DNA from: Moniliella sp. 'wahieum'
Taxonomy: Eukaryota; Basidiomycota; Moniliellomycetes; Moniliellales; Moniliellaceae
Assembly (NCBI GenBank): GCA_003971905.1
Contig: RSEE01000011.1
Span: forward strand, 434,001-498,000
DNA: 64,000 nucleotides
Direction: 5' to 3'
The position numbers were made by a program, and so were the translations under genes. Shown piece after piece: positions 55,830 through 64,000 of the stretch (within the stretch, counting starts at the first letter, position 1; every line of letters starts with the position of its first letter). A model generated the notes under the pieces. That model was not told the DNA's origin. It was given only the letters and a program-made list of their open reading frames with translations, and made no database searches.

Positions 55830-56897
55830 ATGGACGTCAAGAAACACACGGGCTTCTATCTGCGCATCTGCACCTCATGCCTCGGCGTACGCCGAGGAAG
55901 AGTCGAGCCGAATGACGCTGGGCATGTTTGTGCTGGGTGCGCTGGACGTACTGGGCCAGGTGAGGCCAAGTGCCGCCGCCGAGATTGCCGGGCTACAGGA
56001 GTGGGGGATGCACACAGCAAGTGTCTACTGGTGGTTCCCGGCAGCCCAAGTGCCGGTGTCGCTCGCTCGCCCCGTTGCCGCGCGGTGGGAACGTGGTGAT
56101 GACGTACTCGGCGATGCTTGTGCTCAGTATTTTGCGCGACGACTTTACGCGGCTGGATCGCGGTGGGGTTCGTGCGTGCTGACGGCGTGCAACGACCCGA
56201 TGGATCGTTGTCGCGTCGCCCAACACGGACGAAGCCGATGTGCGCTTCCTTTATGCCGCGTTTGCTGTGGCCCACTTGGTCGATGCATGGGATGCGATCG
56301 ACGTGCGCCTTGCTCTCACCTACCTAGCCCGCTGCCAAACGTACGACTGCGCGTTCTCCCAGGCGCCAGGGGAAGGTCCCATGGCGGGGTAGCACCTATG
56401 TGCCGTTGCTTCGCTTGCCTTGGCTGGCGAACTTGCCCACTGGCAAAAGGATGGGAAACTGGACGAAACTGCCCGCTGGTTGTTAGCGCAGCAAGTCAGC
56501 GATCCTGTCCACCCTGGCGCTGGCTTCTCAGGCCGAAGGGAAAAGAAGCCCGATGTGTGTGCTACAGTTCTGGTGCGGCGCCGCGCTGGCGCTGCTGGGG
56601 CACATGGTCTGATCAATGCAACCCTGGACGTAGAGTGGATATTGGCGTGCCAGAGCCCCGTGGGAGGGCATCAGTAAGGTGCTGGACGCGCTTCCGGATG
56701 TGCTGCATTCCTACCTGGGCAGTGGCTTTAGTATGAATCAACACGCTACCAATGACCAAGGGCAGATTCCGAAGACCAAGATACCACCCTCGCCTCTCTC
56801 CGCCCCTCTTGCCGTCGACCCGGGGCTGAACATGAGCCTTGCCTCGGCCCGCTGGGCGCGCGACCATCTCCACAGCCAGCCATGGAGACGGGAATGA
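55830..56897 (+). CDS. CDC43: Protein geranylgeranyltransferase type I, beta subunit
   Basis: This catalytic subunit attaches geranylgeranyl to CaaX-end proteins such as Rho GTPases, in the cytosol, with the Ram2 alpha subunit. Pieces in order: KKHTGFYLRICTS, then AEEESSRMTLGMFVLGALDV (SRMTL start of the prenyltransferase repeats), MTYSAMLVLSILRDD-FTRLDRGGVRAC, and EADVRFLYAAFAVAHLVDAW. Next come LALTYLARCQTYDCAFSQAP-GEGP, AVASLALAGELAHWQKDG, WLLAQQVSDP, FWCGAALALLGHMV (zinc-ligand Cys) and CQSPVGG. ISKVLDALPDVLHSYLGSGF (zinc-ligand His) and VDPGLNMSLASARWARDHL close the domain, with a stop at 56895. These match the beta-subunit family in order and spacing. At least six one- or two-base frame changes interrupt a gene of about 1.07 kb, though every conserved block is present, which argues for sequence error. 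Confidence 0.92.
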
Positions 56898-57852
56898 GCG
56901 CCTGCACTCTTTCCTTGCTAGTTCCGTTCTGTGTTTGCTGGACCAGCGGGGGATGAAGCAGAGACACCAGCGTTGGCCATTATACGAACCTTACCTTGCT
57001 TCCCTTCACGTGCCTTCCTCGCTCCATCCCCCGGCTCCCGGATATTATACGTTTCATCTATCGTTGTTTTTTATTGCGCTGCCCGCGTGCACCCCCTCCC
57101 CCCTATTCTCGAAAGCCGCCTCTGCTGGATGAAAGAACGAGGAGGGCTGATGTGTTGTTTCTTTCGACCTGAATGGGTTGGGATGGGGCCAACTTGCGAG
57201 GTGAAGTCGCTGCGACCAAATCCGGCCGGCCGACAAAGTCAACCATACATATAATCGTTCTTTCCGCCTGATCTCGATTACATATTACCACCACATATGA
57301 ATCGCAGCGATCACATCCGGAACGTAGACCAGGTCCTCCCGTCAATGTAGACCGTTAATACCATTACCAGCGATGGGCTCGGTCGATTATATTGGTCCTA
57401 ACGGTGGCGATGAGAGCATTGGCACCCAAGGCGAAGCGAAGGTAAAAAGATGATCTGGTACCGGTGTTATCACTAAAACGGCGCTTGATTCTCTCCCATT
57501 TGAGGCACCTCCCCGCCAGATGTTGGGTTGGGCACAACAAATGAAGGCACGGACGGAATGACTTGTATTTTTCCTTGGTCGGGATGCCATGCATGCTATC
57601 ATGACTTCGACAGCTGGAGCGAGATGGCGAATATGGAATTCTAGTACGCATGCGCCCTCTACGCTTGCTTGTCAGGGTAACGACAGTGTATAAGTCGAGA
57701 GGGTACAGCGGGCAACAAAGAGAAACGACAGAAAGAGGAGGAGTAGGTAGTAATACGGGAGAAGCGGCATCTGAAACGGCGGGTGGGCAGGTTGGAGGTT
57801 GTGATGCAGTCTAAGGGGCTGGGCCTTGAGGCTCAAGTTGAACCTGTGTGCC
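56898..57852. other. Spacer between convergent CDC43 and DUF4112 genes
   Basis: 3' flanks of two converging genes. It includes TATTATACGTTTCATC at about 57041, which may belong to the 3' end processing region. No gene is supported; the short frames at 57364-57651 have no recognised features. Confidence 0.4.
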
Positions 57853-58503
57853 TCATACGTGGCCATGCACGGCCGTGGAAGGCGCACGTTGGGCCAAGTG
57901 CCGTTCAACAAGGTGGACGTTGCGTGCATTCGCTCCCCACACGGCGAGGAATATATCCCTACCAGTGGAATGAGGTCAACCGCACACCCAACCATCGCAT
58001 TAAACTTCATCCGATCCACCGTGCCCGACGGCAAACTGGATAGGGCCAGGTCAGCACTGCTCTGCGCCTCACTGCATCGACAAAGGGAGAGAATACGCAC
58101 TCAAAAGTTTCTTTTGCTGGTTGATGACGAGGTAGTAGTTTAGCGCACCATTCGCGGCAGTGCCAACGTAGGGGAATATGCCCAGGATGGCGGTGTATCC
58201 AAACCGGAGCCCGGCGATACGGATGCCACGGTCGAGGCGATGTGCGTGCTTGGCAATTTCTTCCACACCTTCTCTTCGTGCGGGTTAACCCAGGGAGGGG
58301 CGCGTTTGCGACGCTTCTGCTTGCCCTTGGCATCTTGGTAGTACTCGTAGAAGGGTCCTGATGACAAGACTCATGTTAGTGGGATGAGGCGCTGGGCTTC
58401 GCTGGACGCTGGCTGCGCTGCCCCGGAAGGCACATACTTCGGGGTGGTACTTGGCGGCGTACTTGTCTGCCTGGTTTTTGGCGACGGAGGTCCAGATGGC
58501 CAT
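57853..58503 (-). CDS. DUF4112 membrane protein
   Basis: DUF4112 proteins are small fungal and bacterial membrane proteins of unknown activity. From the ATG at 58503: MAIWTSVAKNQADKYAAKYH, an intron near 58370-58440, GPFYEYYQDAKGKQKRRKRA and PPWVNPHEEKVWKK. After a frame change come IAKHAHRLDRGIRIAGLRFG and YTAILGIFPYVGTAANGALN with YYLVINQ, the first hydrophobic half. A second intron (about 58055-58105) is followed by LPSGTVDRMKFNAMVGCAVD-LIPLVG and DIFLAVWGANARNVHLVERH-LAQRAP, with a stop at 57853. The two LIP-V-G segments and the NARNVHLVE block are what identify the family. It is convergent with CDC43 and divergent from RPL31, whose ATG is about 430 bases away. Confidence 0.85.
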
Positions 58504-58935
58504 GCTCGGGATGGTGATGGGAGCTGACAGCGGTGCGCACCCTCCGCCGGGACAACAAGTGCCGTGGCGGTGTACGGCTCAATAAAACGAGGCTTAGTTG
58601 CGCGTGTTGAACGTCGTTGAGCCTTGTCGGGCCTCCCGCTCGTGCGGTGATCGGTCCCTGACGTCACACCCACGTCACACAGCTGCCTTTTCTGGCATCC
58701 CTGCGATTGAAAGTTGAAACGCCACAAAGTGAATATTGTATTTTCAGATCATCACGTGACGTGACTCAATCGACGAGTTTAACCCTAGGGCGTAATCGCA
58801 CAGCTGCTGCGGCAATTTCAAGCACGCAGTGGGCCTGTGTTTGCCTCTTCCGTTCGAGGCTGCGCGGCCGGCTTGGTTTCCCCAGCTGTCCCACCCGTTT
58901 CCTGCTCCTAACCCACCACCTCAAGACCTAGCATA
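58504..58935. promoter_or_regulatory. Divergent promoter between DUF4112 and RPL31 genes
   Basis: Contains two CACGTCACAC/GACGTCACAC words (58660-58680), an ATCACGTGACGTGAC palindrome (58751-58765) and TTTAACCCTAGGGC (58779-58792); TAACCCTAG-like elements are common at ribosomal-protein promoters. A pyrimidine-rich stretch precedes the RPL31 ATG. Sites were recognised by eye only. Confidence 0.5.
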
Positions 58936-59427
58936 ATGGCTCCCGGCAAGAAGACCCGCGCTCCGTCCTTAAGGACGTCGTGACTGTACGTATTCGCCTG
59001 CTTGCGGCCTCCATGCCATTTATGGATGCGCTCGCCCTCGCTTGGTCCCGAATTTTGTTGGTGTGCATGAGCTGACCGATCTTCCCGCAGCGCGAGTACA
59101 CGATCCACCTTGCCAAGCGCGTCTTCCGCATGCAGGACAAGAAGACGGCCCCCCGTGCCATTAAGGAGGTGGTCCGCTTTGCCCAGCGCGCGATGAGCGT
59201 CAGGACGTGCGCATCGACCCTAAGCTGAACGAGGAGATCTGGAAGCTGGGTGTCAAGTCGGTGCCCCGCCGCATCCGGGTCCGTCTTGAGCGCAAGCGCA
59301 ACGACGACGAGGACGCCAAGGAGAAGCTCTACGTTGTCGCCACCCCGTGTTTGGCATCACCTCGTTCAAGGGCCTCGAGACGGTGGTCATTGACCAGGAT
59401 AAATCCACCGCTACTATGCTGCCTTGA
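58936..59427 (+). CDS. RPL31: 60S ribosomal protein L31 (eL31)
   Basis: eL31 lies near the peptide exit tunnel of the large ribosomal subunit. The ATG at 58936 gives MAPGKKTRA, then, one base out of frame, SVLKDVVT. An intron follows (58986-59090, donor GTACGT, acceptor CCGCAG). Exon 2 reads [20 protein letters not shown] and [15 protein letters not shown]. After a further one-base change come [20 protein letters not shown] and [28 protein letters not shown]. After a third come [18 protein letters not shown] and the stop at 59425. All conserved eL31 blocks are present, in order and at normal spacing. Each frame change is one missing base next to a short C run or a repeated base (59195, 59346 and 58950 regions). 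An essential single-domain gene broken three times is implausible, so these mark base-level sequence errors. Confidence 0.95.
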
Positions 59428-59950
59428 GGTGTCATGTTCCCGCTGGGGGGGGAAGGGTACTGGCACACTTACCCTGTCCGGCCGTATCCATGAGGCTTGC
59501 GCAGAAGGCTTGACGAAAGGGACGGCGGGACTCGAAAATTCTATGCCGTGCCGCATGCCCATTCATTGTTAGGATGCGTCGTAGTGTGCTGTCTGGTGCT
59601 GTGCCCAATATTCTCTCTGTGCGAGCGGCAGTGTTGCGCGGCTGACGCTTACGATTCAAAGGCCAAGCAGGATGGGTGGTGGGTCTGTTTCTTAGGGCTC
59701 GGGAGGGTGTAGGGGCATTGGTGCAATCAATTGATTTCTTTTTTCTTTCTTTTTGCACTTGCTGTTGGAGGCTGTATGCCGAATCAGATCTCAGAGCCAT
59801 CTAGTCATGCATGGGTGGAGAGTGATAGTGACGTAACCGTGTGTGGACAAGATAAACAAAGATGGGATAAATCGAGTAAAACGCAGCTGGCCGTCCCAAG
59901 GTGGATGCTCCACCACATGTTTGCGGCTGCTTGCGCGCGTCCCGTTGGCC
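59428..59950. other. Spacer with no supported gene
   Basis: 3' flank of RPL31 and upstream region of the next gene. A T-rich tract with CTTTTTTCTTTCTTTTTGC lies at about 59737-59756. Nothing else recognised. Confidence 0.4.
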
Positions 59951-60554
59951 ATGTCCGCATCTGCATCCGCGTCGTCTCCTTTGCCCTCCGCCTCCGCCCC
60001 CCGCGGGCCCGGCCTTCGACACCCGCATCCTCCCTTGCCCCCTGCACGCCGTCCAGTTCCCCGCCCCCGCCTCCCTGAGACTCAGACTGGCCCCCACAAC
60101 ACTGGGAATGAAGTACCGCCACTACTCTCCCAATGCTTCTGTGATCGCGCTGAATTTGTCAAAGGACGGGGTACGACTGCAGGACTTGCTTCAACGAGAG
60201 GCCGAGACCACTCGTACCCCTCGGTTCGTCGCGGGGCTCATGGTCGCCCGTGGCTCGCCTCTCCTAGCGACAGTAGAGGCAGCTGCGCCTGCGCGTCCCG
60301 TCGCTACAGGCGTCCGAGCTTTCACATTTCCCTTGGCCCGAGGCCAGGCCGAAGTATACGCGTACGACATGGGCCCTCACACGGCCGACGAAGCAGCGAG
60401 GCGGCTGTTTTCTGGGCTGCGCTATCTGGACGAGCAGGTTCCCGGGGGGTGTTCAGTGATCCTTGTGGAGACTGTGCCACGAGAACAGCTCGGACTGGCA
60501 GTGATGAACCGACTGGATAAAGCTGCGTCAGAACGGATACGGGTGCAGGCGTAA
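59951..60554 (+). CDS. Hypothetical protein
   Basis: No family recognised. A start at 59951 (MSASASASSPLPSASAPRG) reads in one frame. One or two bases later the next frame gives PAFDTRILPCPLHAVQFPAP, then LGMKYRHYSPNASVIALNLS and KDGVRLQDLLQREAETTRTP. RFVAGLMVARGSPLLATVEA, VYAYDMGPHTADEAARRLFS and CSVILVETVPREQLGLAVMN-RLDKAA follow. The long uninterrupted final frame and mixed hydrophobic/charged content suggest a folded domain of about 145 residues. An alternative start is the ATG at 60108. The TAA at 60552 overlaps a perfect GTAAGT donor, so the gene may continue in another exon. It is convergent with the SUZ gene to its right. Confidence 0.45.
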
Positions 60555-60612
60555 GTGAATGCATCTCTTGGGATAGCTCCCCCTCCCCCTCTCCCCCTCC
60601 TCCTTCCTACAC

Positions 60613-61452
60613 TTACGTACCTCGACTCGTGGCCGTGGGACATGGCATTACATGATGGATGCATAGATATAGATCATAGCCCTTCCGCCGGCCCTGCCGC
60701 TCGCCCGACGACGGCTCCTTTTCCAGCGCAGCCATCACCCAGTCCGGCCGGGCAGGGAGCGAGGTAGGCCCCTTTTCCCCCACACGCCTGCGCTCGGCCG
60801 GACCAGGGGTGGGCCCTCCCGCAGGGCAGGGAACGCTTCTGGCGTCTCTTTCCTCCGTCCGCGCGGCCGTGGCTCCGGCGGCCGCGGGGCGAGGGCACAG
60901 GGAAAACGGGCTCGGTGCGTGGGATGGACCAAGCCCAGGCACTGCGGCAGGTGGTCGTTGCGGGGTCCAGCTCATCAGTGAGTGGATGGGGGGGTGCGTC
61001 CAAGGAACGGGGTGGGGTCCATTGCGGCGCGGACGGGTCCAAGACCCAGTCGCCCCGGGGCGGACGGCGGCGGGCGCGGCTGCCAGCTGCAGGCGTCGGG
61101 TCCAAGGACGCAGAGGAGAGCTAGAATCCGACGGCCCGAAAATGCGCGCGCGGGCGGCCTGGTACGCGGCCTCGCGCTCTTGCATGGTCATGTGGCGCCG
61201 TTGCGGGGCAGGGGCGGGGGCATGGGGAGCCGGGGAACTGGAGCTGGTGCTGGGGGTAGGGCTTGTGCGGCTGCTGCTGGATGGGCTGCCGGGGGAGCTG
61301 GTGCTGCTGCTGGCGGCGGGGTGGGGCAGGAGGAAGACGGGCGCGGAGGCCGAGGCCGAGGCGGAGATGGAGGCAGGCGCAGACGTGGCACTGGGCTCGC
61401 GGCGCATGATGCGGATGGACGGGCGGGCGGCGGGGCCGCCGGGGTCGGACAT
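60613..61452 (-). CDS. SUZ-domain protein
   Basis: The SUZ motif is a short RNA-binding segment found in proteins of mRNA metabolism. From the ATG at 61452 the product reads MSDPGGPAARPSIRIMRREP, an Ala/Ser/Pro-rich spacer of about 60 residues, then HMTMQEREAAYQAARARIFG. IMRR at the front and T-x-x-E-R-E-x-A-Y-x-x-A-R-x-R-I-F-G at the back are the two ends of the SUZ domain, here with an unusually long insert between them. The following part (GPSDSSSPLRPWTRRLQLAA and onward) is Pro/Arg-rich and its end is uncertain; the frame stays open to 60613 but introns could shorten it. An overall layout like animal SZRD1 is possible. It diverges from the deubiquitinase gene starting at 61832. Confidence 0.68.
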   Translation of the reverse strand: MSDPGGPAARPSIRIMRREPSATSAPASISASASASAPVFLLPHPAASSSTSSPGSPSSSSRTSPTPSTSSSSPAPHAPAPAPQRRHMTMQEREAAYQAARARIFGPSDSSSPLRPWTRRLQLAAAPAAVRPGATGSWTRPRRNGPHPVPWTHPPIHSLMSWTPQRPPAAVPGLGPSHAPSPFSLCPRPAAAGATAARTEERDARSVPCPAGGPTPGPAERRRVGEKGPTSLPARPDWVMAALEKEPSSGERQGRRKGYDLYLCIHHVMPCPTATSRGT

Positions 61453-61831
61453 GGCGGCGGGGGGGGGGCTGGGGACGGGGCGGATTGCCAAGGGTCGGTC
61501 GCGTGACGAGTGCCGTTGGCGGGGCGGCGAGCCAAGCAGCCCAGGCAGCCCAGGCAGCCACAGCAGCCAAAGCAGCGCTGGGCGGCTCACCGCCTCCCCG
61601 CCTCACCGGTCATCCAAAAAAAAACCAGCCATCGTCCGGCCACAGCAGAGCGGAATTGCCCGCCACACCCTCCCGCACGGCGCCAGTCTCTACGTCAGAT
61701 GCTGGCCACCCCGTATTAAAACCCAACCCACCCCCCCTTTGCGCTCTTCTCGTCCTCCTTCCTCCTGCCCACGCCCAACGCCACCAGCGATACCAGCCAC
61801 CATCGGCCTGAGGCCCGAGGCCATCGTCTCC
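61453..61831. promoter_or_regulatory. Divergent promoter between SUZ and deubiquitinase genes
   Basis: About 380 bases between start codons on opposite strands. It has CAGCAGCCCAGGCAGCC repeats at 61533-61560, and an AT-containing GTATTAAAACCCAACCC at about 61713, the best TATA-like element for the rightward gene. Confidence 0.5.
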
Positions 61832-63820
61832 ATGTCCGCCTCCATGTCCGTCTCCACGCCCGCCTCCATGCCGTCCGCTCCTCCTCCTTCCTCCCATCAG
61901 CCACAACTACCCCCTCCGCGACCCCCACCGCCGGGCGTTTTTACCCCCTCTGCTCCTCCCCCGCCCTCCTTTGCCCGTGCCCACTCCCCTCGCCGCTACA
62001 CGGCCATTCCCCCGCCGCACCCCCCACCTTCACACTCTGGCCCAGCTCCTTCTCCCCCTCTGCATGCTACTCTCCGCGCCCTCCATGTCGCTCTCCCTGG
62101 CGACGCTGCACCGTCTCACCCTGCTTCCGATTGGGTGCCCCTCACCCTTGCGTCCTCTCCCTCGGCCGTGTCGAAAAGAAATCCCATCGTCTTCTCGTCC
62201 GCCCTTTCTCCCCCCCCTGTGCTTCTTGGTCCGCCTGTCCCTCCCCCCGCCACACCCCCACCACCACCCAAGTCCAATCCATGGGCACGACCCAAGGCCT
62301 GGACCCAGCTCGATGCTGTGAAAAGCCGTCCTAGCCTGACCATCTACGAGGGTCCTGTGCCGGACTCCACCCCCGCACCCGCTCCCACGTCTGACTTCCC
62401 GAAGCCTCCTGGTGTGCCATCTGCCTCTGCAGCGGCGCTCGAAGCCGCATTAAACCACGCAGCCAGCAACCCGCTTGCTCCTCCCGTCCTCCCACGCGGG
62501 CTGATCAACACAGGCAACATGTGCTTCGCCAACAGCATTCTCCAAGCTCTGGTGCACTGCGCTCCATTTGCGAACCTGTTCCGTGCTAAGGAGCTACGCC
62601 AAGGCGCTTTTGCTCCCACACATCCTCTCGCTCTGTTCCCATCGCTTGGGAAGGAAGTGGAGCCGGCGGGCCCGGCCGCCGGGCAGCTGGTTCGTGCCAT
62701 GGTTGAATTTGTGGCCCAATTCCCCTTACCCAAATCCGAGCCCGCGCCAGAACCCTTTGTGCCGACCGGGGTGTACGATGCGATGGGTCAGAGCGGCCGA
62801 TCGGCGCTGCGAGCGATGCAATACGGCACCACGCAACACGATGCCGAGGAGTTCCTCAACCTCCTCCTCGATACCTTGCACGACGAACTTCTGTACGCCA
62901 CTTCATCCCAGTCCGAGGCACCGCTGGCTGGCGGGGTGCGTTCCCCGCCCTCTTCCTCGCCTGTCTCGGGCACCGAAAACGGATGGCAAGCTGTTACATC
63001 AAGCAAGGCCAAGCCTCCTCGCCCAGCCACAGGCAAACCAAGTCCGACGCCAGCTCAGGTTGCGCAGACGTTTGCGGCAGCCTACTTTTCGGTTGGCCAA
63101 TCCTCTTCGGGCCTGTCGGGGGTCAACGAGGCACTGTCTCCGATCATTCGTCTGTTTGGAGGCATGACGCGCTCTACTCTGCGGTACACCACGGTCGTTG
63201 GTACGCCCGGTGCGCGTGCGGGTGCAGGCCACACCCGCACGCGCGAAAGCGTGACGCGCGAAGCGTTCCTAACCCTGCCACTGCATATTGCGGACCCGCA
63301 TGTGGTGCGGGTGGAGGATGCACTGGCCCAGCTGGCACATGTGGAAGTCATGGGCACCACCTCCACAGCGACCGAGACGACGAGGATCACAAAGCAAGTG
63401 CAACTGGAGCAGTTGCCAGCTGTGCTGTTGGTCCAGCTGAAACGCTTCGTGTTTGATCCGGTGGTGGGCACACCGCAAAAGCTCGAAAAAGAAGTCCGCT
63501 TCGACCAGCACCTCTTCCTTCCGCCCGAAACGCTGGTAGGCGGAGCCAAAACCCAGTCCTTCTCCACCGGGCGCGCGTACCGGCTGTTTGCAGTGGTGTA
63601 CCACCACGGTACCCATGCCTCAGCAGGCCACTACACCGTCGACGTCCTCCGTCCGCGCTGGGAAGAGGAGGCAGAAGGCTGGGTGCACATTGACGACACG
63701 GTCCTGACGCCCATCCTGCCGGCGGCAGTGGTGGGCCGGGAAAACGAGCCGCCGGTCCGCGGCCACGACGGCACACCGTACCTGCTGCTGTACATGCGCG
63801 AGCCGGCGCGGGCTCGCTAA
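61832..63820 (+). CDS. USP-family ubiquitin carboxyl-terminal hydrolase (Ubp3/USP10-like)
   Basis: A cysteine protease that removes ubiquitin; the closest layout is yeast Ubp3/animal USP10, linked to ribophagy, transport and stress granules. I chose the ATG at 61832, where MSASMSVSTPASMPSAPPPS starts a Pro-rich leader of about 220 residues; the same frame is open further upstream but antisense to the SUZ gene. The catalytic domain begins GLINTGNMCFANSILQALVH with nucleophile Cys231, then YGTTQHDAEEFLNLLLDTLH. LEQLPAVLLVQLKRFVFDPV follows, and the His box YHHGTHASAGHYTVDVLRP has His600, with Asp621/622 in WVHIDDTVLTPI. It ends PYLLLYMREPARAR at 63820. The frame is unbroken across 663 residues with no intron needed, in contrast to many genes in this window. 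Confidence 0.95.
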   Translation: MSASMSVSTPASMPSAPPPSSHQPQLPPPRPPPPGVFTPSAPPPPSFARAHSPRRYTAIPPPHPPPSHSGPAPSPPLHATLRALHVALPGDAAPSHPASDWVPLTLASSPSAVSKRNPIVFSSALSPPPVLLGPPVPPPATPPPPPKSNPWARPKAWTQLDAVKSRPSLTIYEGPVPDSTPAPAPTSDFPKPPGVPSASAAALEAALNHAASNPLAPPVLPRGLINTGNMCFANSILQALVHCAPFANLFRAKELRQGAFAPTHPLALFPSLGKEVEPAGPAAGQLVRAMVEFVAQFPLPKSEPAPEPFVPTGVYDAMGQSGRSALRAMQYGTTQHDAEEFLNLLLDTLHDELLYATSSQSEAPLAGGVRSPPSSSPVSGTENGWQAVTSSKAKPPRPATGKPSPTPAQVAQTFAAAYFSVGQSSSGLSGVNEALSPIIRLFGGMTRSTLRYTTVVGTPGARAGAGHTRTRESVTREAFLTLPLHIADPHVVRVEDALAQLAHVEVMGTTSTATETTRITKQVQLEQLPAVLLVQLKRFVFDPVVGTPQKLEKEVRFDQHLFLPPETLVGGAKTQSFSTGRAYRLFAVVYHHGTHASAGHYTVDVLRPRWEEEAEGWVHIDDTVLTPILPAAVVGRENEPPVRGHDGTPYLLLYMREPARAR

Positions 63821-64000
63821 GCGTACGCACGGCGGGCCAGAGGAGCCGCTGGGTTACGCTCGTTTGCATGCATATGTTCTGCTAGCTGTATTGCCGACGA
63901 AGGACGACCTCATAGACCCAATCAGTCTCGATCCGTAGTAGTTCATTGGGTCCTACATGCCAAAACAACCCCTGCTGTTGGACCTTCGTTCTGCGGCCTC
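63821..64000. terminator. 3' flank of the deubiquitinase gene
   Basis: Non-coding to the window end; GCATGCATATGTTCTGCTAGC (63866-63886) is the only AT-richer stretch and could lie near the 3' end of the transcript. No canonical AATAAA is visible. Confidence 0.25.

Noticed and set aside
58936-59427. RPL31 as a pseudogene
   Set aside because: All conserved blocks, intron borders and spacing are intact, and the same kind of one-base loss affects many unrelated essential genes nearby.
60809-61831. Upstream 340-codon extension of the deubiquitinase frame
   Set aside because: It is open only because the antisense SUZ gene is GC-rich; no conserved protein is read, and a good ATG with a TATA-like element exists at 61832.
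1-64000. Transposons, retroelements, virus-like elements, CRISPR arrays, rRNA genes
   Set aside because: No reverse transcriptase, integrase, transposase, capsid-like frame, long terminal repeat, spacer-repeat array or rRNA core sequence was recognised.

Overview
This window looks like nuclear DNA of a filamentous or dimorphic fungus, most probably a basidiomycete. The genes are split by short GT...AG introns with CTAAC-like branch points. Products include a fungal JEN-type carboxylate transporter, two Zn2Cys6 regulators, 5-aminolevulinate synthase, a VHC1-type cation-chloride cotransporter and mating-type-like homeodomain proteins. Coding DNA is GC-rich, and intergenic DNA carries many short iterated words. 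Species cannot be named from the sequence alone. I saw no rRNA, CRISPR array, transposase, reverse transcriptase or virus-like element.

Layout. 0-2 kb: SPF27 splicing factor and an LYR-motif mitochondrial protein (both -). 2.2-6.4 kb: a long Q/P-rich protein of unknown role (-). 7.4-8.2 kb: SEC22 SNARE (-), divergent from a BAR-like protein at 9.0-11.8 kb (+). 11.8-14.3 kb: repeat-rich spacer. 14.3-16.3 kb: forkhead factor (+). 17.4-19.5 kb: HEM1 (-). 20.8-22.7 kb: CDS1 (-). 24.8-26.5 kb: C2H2 plus Zn2Cys6 factor (-). 28.5-29.6 kb: an internally repeated charged protein (-). 31.8-34.7 kb: low-complexity protein (-). 35.5-37.2 kb: JEN-like transporter (-). 37.6-38.4 kb: unknown gene (-). 39.0-40.2 and 41.4-43.0 kb: two tandem homeodomain genes (-). 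44.1-48.3 kb: cation-chloride cotransporter (+). 49.4-52.9 kb: Zn2Cys6 factor (+). 53.1 kb: intron-containing tRNA-Gly. 53.5-54.7 kb: EDC1/PNRC-like decapping activator (+). 55.8-56.9 kb: geranylgeranyltransferase I beta subunit (+). 57.9-58.5 kb: DUF4112 protein (-). 58.9-59.4 kb: RPL31 (+). 60.0-60.6 kb: unknown (+). 60.6-61.5 kb: SUZ-domain protein (-), divergent from a USP-family deubiquitinase at 61.8-63.8 kb (+).

Most genes are unrelated housekeeping functions: heme, phospholipid, secretion, prenylation, mRNA turnover and translation. The stretch most likely to act as a unit is 37.3-43.5 kb, which looks AT-richer. It holds two same-strand homeodomain paralogues with matching N-terminal regions and an intron at the same codon of the recognition helix. 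This resembles a mating-type (HD) locus but not the usual divergent HD1/HD2 pair.

A caution runs through the annotation. Many well conserved genes (RPL31, HEM1, CDS1, CDC43, the cotransporter, both zinc-cluster factors) change reading frame by one or two bases inside conserved blocks, often at short homopolymers. This fits uncorrected sequencing or assembly errors better than gene decay. Boundaries given for such genes span the whole locus.
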